DNA of 64,000 nt from DASUAS01 sp963756895. GTDB taxonomy: Bacteria; Actinomycetota; Acidimicrobiia; IMCC26256; DASPTH01. The notes beneath the pieces were generated by a model, which ran no database searches, was not told where the DNA came from, and worked only from the letters and a program-made list of their open reading frames with translations. This document shows, in pieces, positions 61,963 to 64,000 of the stretch. The stretch spans positions 1 to 64,000 of the forward strand of contig CAVWPI010000003.1 in the NCBI GenBank assembly GCA_963756895.1, written 5' to 3'. Each line of letters begins with the position of its first letter. The first letter of the stretch is position 1. The position numbers and the translations under genes were made by a program.

Positions 61963-63054
61963 ATGGCCCCGAGCACCGCCCCGAACCCGACCCCGCTTCG
62001 GCCCGATCCGATGCGGGTCGTGCAGTGGACGACCGGCAACGTCGGTCGCCGCTCGGTGATCGCCATCACGGCCAACCCCGGCCTCGAGCTGGTCGGGTGC
62101 TTCGCCTGGGGTGCCGACAAGGTGGGACGCGACGTCGGCGAGCTCTGCGGCATCGACCCGCTCGGCGTGACCGCCACCGACGACGTCGATGCCCTCTTCG
62201 CTCTCCGGCCCGACTGCATCGTCTACAACCCGAAGTGGCCCGCCGTCGACGAGATGGTGCGGATCCTCGAAGCGGGCGTCAACGTCGTCAGCACCGCTGC
62301 GTTCATCACCGGTCACTCCCTCGGCGAGGGCCGCGACCGGCTGATCGCCGCGTGCGAGCGCGGGGGCGTGTCGATCTTCGGCAGCGGGATCAACCCCGGG
62401 TTCGCCAACATGCTGGCGATCCTCGCGGGCGGGATCTGCGACCGGGTCGACTCGGTGACGATGCTCGAGTCGGCCGACTCCACCGGTTACGACTCCCCCG
62501 AGACCGAGATCAAGGTGGGCTTCGGCAGGCCCATCGACGATCCCGCGCTGCCCGAGATGGCGCAGGACGGGACCGCGGTGTTCGAGGACGCGGTGCGGCT
62601 GGTGGCCGGAGGGCTCGGCATCGAGCTGACCGACGTGCGCTGCGTCGCCGAGTTCGCGGCCGCGCCCGCCGACGTCGTCATGAAGTCGTGGACGATCGAG
62701 CAGGGGTGCGTCGCCGGCGTCAGCGCGAGCTGGCAGGGCTGGGTGGGCGACCGCAAGGTCGTCGACATGCGGGTGCGTTGGCGCAAAGGTCCGTCGTTGG
62801 AGCCCGATTGGGAGGTCGGCGAGGGCTACCTGGTCGAGATCCAGGGACAGCCGGCGGTGCGTCTGAAGATGGAGATCTTCCCGCCGCCCGACTTCGTCGC
62901 CAAGACGTTCGACGACTTCATGGTGCTGGGGATGATCATGACCGCCATGCCCGCCATCGACGCCATCCCCGCGGTGTGCGCGGCGGCGCCGGGCATCGTG
63001 ACGTACCTCGACCTGCCGTTGATCACGCCGCGCGGCTTCGTGCCCGCGAGCTGA
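61963..63054 (+). CDS. Dihydrodipicolinate reductase-like NAD(P)-binding oxidoreductase
   Basis: 363 residues. MRVVQWTTGNVGRRSVIAIT is the Rossmann start; DVDALFALRPDCIVYNPKWP and FGSGINPGFANMLAILAGG follow. The family, related to DapB and 2,4-diaminopentanoate dehydrogenase, is abundant in degradative actinobacteria with no clear substrate. ATG 61963 or the internal ATG at residue 17, which directly precedes the fold. Confidence 0.85.
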   Translation: MAPSTAPNPTPLRPDPMRVVQWTTGNVGRRSVIAITANPGLELVGCFAWGADKVGRDVGELCGIDPLGVTATDDVDALFALRPDCIVYNPKWPAVDEMVRILEAGVNVVSTAAFITGHSLGEGRDRLIAACERGGVSIFGSGINPGFANMLAILAGGICDRVDSVTMLESADSTGYDSPETEIKVGFGRPIDDPALPEMAQDGTAVFEDAVRLVAGGLGIELTDVRCVAEFAAAPADVVMKSWTIEQGCVAGVSASWQGWVGDRKVVDMRVRWRKGPSLEPDWEVGEGYLVEIQGQPAVRLKMEIFPPPDFVAKTFDDFMVLGMIMTAMPAIDAIPAVCAAAPGIVTYLDLPLITPRGFVPAS

Positions 63055-63120
63055 CGCCTGGTCCGCGACCCGACCGGCCTGCCAGGGCGTCGACCCCGTC
63101 AGACCATTACCCTGCTTCTG

Positions 63121-63822
63121 TGCGGCAGCAGACCCTTCGCTTCGGCGACGGCTGGGCGCGCATCGCCCCGTGGCGGGGAGGCGGTGGGGCGGCCCACCTC
63201 GTCGTCAGCCCCGACGCGACCGTGTCGTCGACCGTCGTGCGACGGTGCGTCGAGAAGGCGCGCGCGTCCGGCTACGACTCGGTGCTCACCAGCGCGGTCA
63301 GCCCGCACGAGTCCGAAGCGTTCGTCGACGCCGGGTTCTCGGTGCAGGAACGGCTGCACCTGCTCGCCCTCGACCTCGACCTCGACCAGGCTCCCGCACC
63401 GCCGTCGATCCCGCTGAGCAAGGCCTCGCGTCGCGACCGGCCGGCGGTGCTCGAGCTCGACGATCTCTCGTTCGACGAGTTCTGGCGCCTCGGTTCGGTC
63501 GGTTTGAAGGACGCGCTCGACGCGACGCCGGCGTCACGCTTCCGCGTCGGTCGTGACGGCGACCGCGTGCTTGCGTACGCGATCACGGGCATCGCCGGCC
63601 CCTTCGGCTACCTGCAACGGATCGCAGTGCACCCCGACGTGCGGCGTCTGGGATGGGGCAACGGCCTCGTCGCCGACGCGCTCGACCTGGATCTGGCGCC
63701 ACGGGGGCACCCGGGCGTACGTCAACACCCAACTCGAGAACTCACGCGCGCTCGCGCTGTACCAGTCGTTCGGGTTCGAGATCCTCCCGGCCGGCCTGTG
63801 CGTGCTCGGCCGCTCGTTGTGA
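63121..63822 (+). CDS. GNAT-family N-acetyltransferase (one frameshift)
   Basis: About 233 residues. The C-terminal GNAT core has VLAYAITGIAGPFGYLQRIA, VHPDVRRLGWGNGLVADALD (acetyl-CoA loop) and, after a frame change near 63690, RAYVNTQLENSRALALYQSF-GFE. The N-terminal part looks like a second, degenerate GNAT half. GTG 63121. The stop overlaps the start of the next gene (GTGA at 63819-63822). Confidence 0.83.
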
Positions 63823-64000
63823 CCCGGCGTTCCCGTCTCTTCGCGGCCCTGTGCGCGGCCCTGTGCGCGGTCGCGTGCGTGGTCGCGGGCGCGGCCGTCG
63901 CCTCGGTCGACGTCGCGATCCACGCCGTGCCCGCGGCGGCGCAGAGCAGCGCGCCCACGTTCTCGCTCGCCCAACAAAGCGCATGGATCGCACCCGGTGC
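63819..64000 (+). CDS. Secreted or membrane-anchored protein, 5' part only
   Basis: Runs off the right edge; 60 residues are present. A basic start (VTRRSR) and a hydrophobic segment (LFAALCAALCAVACVVAGAA) form a signal peptide or anchor, with VPAAAQ as possible cleavage site. In mycobacteria a large secreted protein gene lies between the pcnA-adjacent gene and murJ, which this may match; that is inference. Confidence 0.5.
   Translation, partial: MTRRSRLFAALCAALCAVACVVAGAAVASVDVAIHAVPAAAQSSAPTFSLAQQSAWIAPG

Noticed and set aside
1..64000. CRISPR arrays, insertion sequences, prophage or integrase genes
   Set aside because: No regularly spaced repeats, transposase, integrase or phage structural motifs were recognised; the short repeats found are 10-24 bp tandem or palindromic units.

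Overview
The window is GC-rich, densely packed actinobacterial DNA. A mycobacteria-like housekeeping block (dnaB, rplI-rpsR-ssb-rpsF, a DUF5318 gene, a PadR gene, ino1, a CCA-adding enzyme, a DUF3499 gene) together with NucS, ANTAR-domain and mycolic-type methyltransferase genes places it in Actinomycetota. The mass of acyl-CoA genes suggests an environmental lineage such as Acidimicrobiia, but that is inference. Many genes are split by single-base frameshifts while each piece keeps family-conserved residues, so assembly indels are the likely cause in most cases; I annotate those genes as single units and say so.

Positions 1-22 kb hold a catabolic island. A minus-strand operon with 4-bp start/stop overlaps (double-domain CoA-transferase, amidohydrolase, enoyl-CoA hydratase, TauD-type dioxygenase) is divergent from a nitronate-monooxygenase-like gene and a second double-domain CoA-transferase. 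Next come an SDR/carboxylesterase/amidohydrolase/class II aldolase operon, an ECF sigma factor with a membrane partner, a fused LivH-LivM permease, a TetR regulator, a divergent substrate-binding protein, and an SDR-P450-SDR operon. Together they look like uptake, activation to CoA thioesters, oxidation and hydration of an unidentified organic acid or ester.

Positions 22-42 kb mix signalling and small operons: an ArsR-SRPBCC pair with a perfect palindrome, a NarL-type two-component system, a CPBP protease, an MBL/receiver-like/GAF fusion, an RsbW-like ATPase, a GAF-ANTAR protein, a cyclopropane-synthase-like methyltransferase, tRNA-Gly(CCC), two PIG-L deacetylase-like genes, a second substrate-binding protein, and another CoA-transferase/enoyl-CoA hydratase operon.

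Positions 42-64 kb are mostly housekeeping: nucS, PadR, TrmO-like, a Fic protein with its own inverted-repeat promoter, dnaB, an LPG-synthase-like flippase with a kinase-like domain, the ribosomal/ssb operon, an MFS exporter, DUF192, panB, DUF5318, PadR-ino1, a methyltransferase, the CCA-adding enzyme, DUF3499, a degenerate PilT-like ATPase, a DapB-like oxidoreductase and GNAT. The most interesting items are the regulatory palindromes (two PadR promoters sharing a GATATATC core; a Fic promoter enclosed by 11-bp arms), tandem CoA-transferases whose first half lacks the catalytic Asp, a PilT relative with altered catalytic boxes, and the MBL/GAF fusion.
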